Assembly (NCBI GenBank): GCA_914767715.1
Contig: OU612071.1
Span: forward strand, 5,642,001 to 5,706,000
Length of the DNA: 64,000 nucleotides
Direction: 5' to 3'
Source of the DNA: Membranipora membranacea
Lineage: Eukaryota > Bryozoa > Gymnolaemata > Cheilostomatida > Membraniporidae
Of this stretch, positions 60,087-64,000 are shown piece by piece. The notes beneath the pieces are model-generated. The model saw only the letters and a program-made list of their open reading frames with translations. It did not search any database and was not told the DNA's origin. Position numbers and translations under genes: made by a program. Position 1 is the first letter of the stretch, and every line of letters starts with the position of its first letter.

Positions 60087-62962
60087 CTAATTCAGTCCAA
60101 CTCCAAACCTCATATTAGATGTGTCTTGTTTTGATCTTTTCTTACTTTGTTTTGGGAATCTAACTTGCTTCCGTTTACGATGTATATAATCTTTTATAGA
60201 TATTCCATACCATCCCCGCAGCAAACACAAAATGTTGTGGAAATCTGATGGCGCCATGCAACGATATTGAAATAGTAAATGTGTAGACACAATTTTATTG
60301 CCATGATAATAGTTGTGAACGATGTCTTTTCAAAATGTCCTCATATCCGATTCACGATAAAAGTATTTATCATTGAAACCCCATATTGTGGCGTTCCCTG
60401 AGCGCGTTTAACCGGATATTTGCAGAAACTGTCTAGATAATACCGTGATGACAATCCAATTTGTCATCGCCAAATTCCACAAAAAGCAATGGTTTGCCTG
60501 ATGCGTGGTGCTGCTATTTATATAACACCATAATGACAATCCAGTTCGTCATCTCCGAGTCCCATTAAAATTTCTTGATTTAAATGACTAGGCGACTTGC
60601 ACAGTACGGCCATGACAGTAAGACAACAGCCATTGCTGCAGCATGTCAGCTTTCAAATTAAACTTATTGTCATTTTATTAGGAAAGAGTGTGGTGATTTT
60701 CCAGGTTGTTCTATTCATTGCAAAATTCCTGTTTAATGATTAATATATACATTTATGATGAAATGAAAAATTTTGTTTATCAAAAGTAAAAAATGGAGGA
60801 GGAGAAAAATGAAATTGGTTTGATAGCTTTGCTTCAGGAGTCATCGCTCTCACCATTCAGAGTAAGCTCTATGACTTTCTTAAAAGGAGAATGACAACAC
60901 ATTCTTAATACAGTTGGTTTCCTACAATGCATTTGGTCCAACTACACTGATACAGCAGGGATACAGCACACGATCACTACAGTATCATTGTAGCCCAGTG
61001 CCCTCACAGTACCTTTGAAAGATAGACATATCAATTACTAGCAGGCAGCAAAGGCAGTGCATGCAGGCAAAAAAAATTGGGGTAAAACATAGCATAACAT
61101 GACATAACATAACTTTTTTTTGTAAAGAACATAATGGGGTACTTTGTCCTGTATGTGAAGGAAGACTTTTGTCTGATTGATGAATTACTGTGCCTGAATG
61201 TGTTGGTGTTGGCAGTATGTTACAGCCTAATAAAGCAAGAGATTGGCCTTAGACTAGCTCAACTAAGTTTCTGTAATTTCTATTTATCTAAACCAAGTTT
61301 TCTCAAACTCTTCTCCTTGACAAACAGATAAAAAAAAACTGAGCAATGTAAATTCAAATGGTCGCCGCCAATCAGGTAGTATTAATATATTTATCAACAT
61401 ACAAATAACTCACTTTCAATCCTCTGATTTGAAATTTATCCGAACTCCACACACAATTGTGAATATATCTGCAATAAAAATTAGTATGAAGATACAACAC
61501 AAATATGTCTTTATGGCCATTGCAATATAATTTTCTTCCTGTGATTCTCAAACTTTGAATAAAAATTCGTATACAGGTACATACTTCAGATTGAATAACG
61601 GGTTGTGAGCTGGTATATCACCTATCTCTTCAAAGTCTTAGAAGGAACTGGGATATGATCTCATGTATTTCATAATTTTAAAATATCTATCTGAAATAAA
61701 TCTGATGATTTAATGGACATATCAAACTCTGATAAAAGCTATAAATTCCGGATCAAGGTTCAATACAGTTCAATCAGGAGTTGTCCAGCGCTTTTACAGA
61801 GGGGGGCAAATAATAAGAAATCTACGCATTTTATTACAAATAGGGTTGTGTGGTTTCAGTATACCACTGTTAGGCTGAGAATGTGACCAATAAGTCTCTT
61901 CAAGCTCAAAACTAGTTTCATAACAAAGGTAGCGAGTGGGTCCAAACTCCAAAGTTTTAATGGCAAACATGACTGAGCTATTATATTTCGGAAATAACCG
62001 TATCTTTTCTGATCAAGTTGGTCACATTTATCCCCAGCAACATAATTGATCAATCTGCAGTGACCTCGGCCAATCTTTGGATTAAAATTTATTTAGATAT
62101 TTGACCAAATTATGTGAAAGGGGATTTCAGATGAGTTTTCTGAAACCTTAAGCTTGTCTTTATTCCTTTTCAAATTGCCCTGCTATAGGTTCAATCCATC
62201 TTCATCTTACTGCAACGAACATGTTTTAAAGAGTGTACTGAAATATTGAACCACCTATGCATATGTCTGAGGCATTCCAAATGAATGTTAGAAACGAATG
62301 CTGATCTCAGTCTCAGTCCAAAATTGCCTGACTATTTATCTGCTCCAATCTTATCATTTCATTCGAACAATACTGCTCAAGTCCCAAGATCAACTGGATA
62401 CTGTATCTTTGCTGCAACGAGCTTGATTTCTGTACTGAGACTAAGCAAAGAAAAGGCTTACTTACATGTACTTGTCAGTGCTTATGGAGTAGAACTTCTT
62501 TGCTCTTTTTTTTGGGTCAAAATGAGCCCTTCATCTAAAAGCAAAGTAATTTTGTGTTATTGATTGGTGAAATGTCAGGTACTAATTCTGATGTTGCATT
62601 TTCACTCTTTCTAAAATTAACAACAAAAAGTGGCAGCTTATAATGTAACTATGGGTTAAAAGCAAAACGTGAAGGATCCAGGACAGGAACCATCTGAAAA
62701 TTGAAACCTTGGTGGCCAATAACTGTAACAGATGTTAGTTGATATTGCAGGTACCTTAAAAAATAACATATAGTTGCTCATAGATGGTTGAAGTTGTCAT
62801 CCCCTTTTCCGTGACATTGCAACTCCAATGAATCAATCTTAAATTATAACTCACCAAAAGCGGTCTTTGGATCTAATGTTGGTAGTGATGAAGGTATACC
62901 GTTGTCATCATGTCTACCATTGTTATCATTTGTACCATCACTCTCCTCTCCATCACCATCAT
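60087..62962 (-). CDS. Candidate minus-strand gene with acidic exon and basic last exon (partial)
   Basis: Exon 1 of the pair, 62855-62962 (108 bp), is framed by 'ttttaaag' and a strong 'gtgagtta' donor. It reads DGDGEESDGTNDNNGRHDDN then GIPSSLPTLDPKTAF, at phase 1 on both sides. Exon 2, 60087-60244, follows 'gcgccatcag', enters at phase 1 and ends in a stop. It reads FHNILCLLRGWYGISIKDYI then RKRKQVRFPKQSKKRSKQD, which looks like a bipartite nuclear-localisation-type basic tail. The phases agree across the 2.6 kb intron, but other exons may lie inside it. The acceptor of the first exon is weak and no start was found. A possible upstream exon ends at 63698 (donor gtaagtgg), also phase 1. The family is not recognised. 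Confidence 0.4.
60245..62854. other. Intron-like DNA of the candidate gene
   Basis: Contains a CATAA-type short repeat at about 61085-61112 and a 92-codon plus-strand ORF at 62285-62563 with no recognisable domain. No further supported exon. Confidence 0.4.
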
Positions 62963-64000
62963 CTTTAAAATATTACAATTGAATTATTTTCTTAGTCCAA
63001 GGATTTCACTGGGAACAGAATAGTTATTTTCAGGACCCTAACAAACCGCTGGTCATATTTACTGATTTTCCAACGAGGGGTTTGTGTGCAACAAATCTAT
63101 GATAGTATTCATTGGAGGATATATTTCAATATATGTTACAGTATAAAGCGGAAAGTTGGGTAAAACAAGGTGTGAAATACCTGATTTTTTTACCAATTTA
63201 CTGCTTCTATTCCCTTCGGCCGGATAATATTGGCAATTTATTATAAGGGCCCTGTTTCAATTAAAGTTGACATAAGCCTGGTCTTCAGTCAAGGGTCCAA
63301 GACTGTTTTAGTAAAAGTAATTAAATGTTATTGGTCAAATATAATACTCTCTGGGGGCAGAGGACAAATTGTATCCGAACTGGGCTGGCCTCTACAATGA
63401 CAATACTTTGACCAGTTGTTTACCAATCTTTGTACTACTAAGAGTAAAGGCTTAGACCCAAAGCTCAAATCAAGGCTAAATACTGAATACAAGGTGTGAA
63501 GACTGGGATTTTAGATGTGAAGATTGTGAAGCTTATAAATCGCATAGTATGGTTACGATAATGGTACCCATCCTAACAATCCCAGGGAGGGTACTCCCAT
63601 AAAAATACCCAATAGGCTCATGTTTGTGAATCACATTGACGATCACTCTGTATACATGGGCTCCTGAAGAGAAACAGTGATGTAATTTCCACTTACCTTG
63701 AGAGAAAGACAAAAAAACATGAAACCAGGGGTATGTAACAAATATTTCGCTATAAATGATAATTTGGCTGAAAGTTTGTGTGCGACCAGGTGGTGTGACC
63801 TGGGCATCATTGCATGAGCATTGCACTTCATTTGTTGTAACCTCTTTTTAAGCCTTTAAGAGTATGATTGGGATTGTAGGCACTCTCTGAAGTTCTAGAA
63901 CTCGAACTCAATCCCTAAGTTGACATTAGCTTTTTCAACATGCCGGGATTTACTTGTCTTCCAAGTATATATGTATATATATATATCTATATATATATAT
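62963..64000. other. Mostly no gene seen; TA microsatellite at window edge
   Basis: Minus-strand ORFs near 63533-63831 contain both an acceptor-like pyrimidine tract and a donor-like GTAAGTGG at about 63690-63715, so the coding side is ambiguous. A TA dinucleotide run fills 63966-64000 and continues beyond the window. Confidence 0.4.

Noticed and set aside
62285-62563. 92-codon ORF with an F-A-A-T-S-L stretch faintly like an OTU-type motif
   Set aside because: The catalytic context of OTU proteases is absent and the resemblance is too short.

Overview
The window is AT-rich eukaryotic DNA with spliced genes, GT-AG introns of about 0.8 to 2 kb and a very high load of repeats. The gene content is metazoan: a PTB/PID-domain protein and a short-chain collagen C4-type domain, a family familiar from sponges, cnidarians, molluscs and amphioxus. 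An R2-group LINE, TA-flanked MITEs and foldback elements fit an invertebrate. The sequence alone does not settle the phylum.

Layout. 1-5210 is a nest of direct and inverted repeats with a TA-flanked MITE that carries a tRNA-like sequence. 5600-21330 is one arm of a large segmental duplication, made of a 1.5 kb repeat 'X', a palindrome-bearing satellite, an apurinic-endonuclease LINE fragment and a G-run TIR element. Its satellite is interrupted at 13681-16980 by an R2-type retrotransposon with an uninterrupted 837-codon frame. 21340-23094 is low in genes but has three perfect palindromes. 23095-33900 is the clearest host-gene island, with two plus-strand genes head to tail. Gene A (23120-26925, four coding exons, 343 aa) is a PTB-domain protein whose last exon opens with an IkappaB-type DSGLDS motif. 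Gene B (27155-33254, six coding exons, about 961 aa) belongs to no family I recognise. Every intron phase in both genes agrees. 35117-36867 holds minus-strand exons of a short-chain collagen C4-type domain that looks frame-broken. 37380-44360 and 48480-58930 hold two more arms of the segmental duplication, separated by a 277 bp tandem repeat and a 701 bp foldback element. 59537-59930 is a 16 bp satellite with a 48 bp higher-order period. 60087-62962 holds a candidate minus-strand gene with an acidic exon and a basic last exon.

The three duplication arms act as natural controls for each other. The right arm has the empty target site of the R2-type insertion. The arms also differ in G-run length, in a TAGCA pentamer count and in an endonuclease codon (GAC versus AAC). 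Exons of genes A and B were assembled by eye from splice sites and reading phase and have no transcript support.
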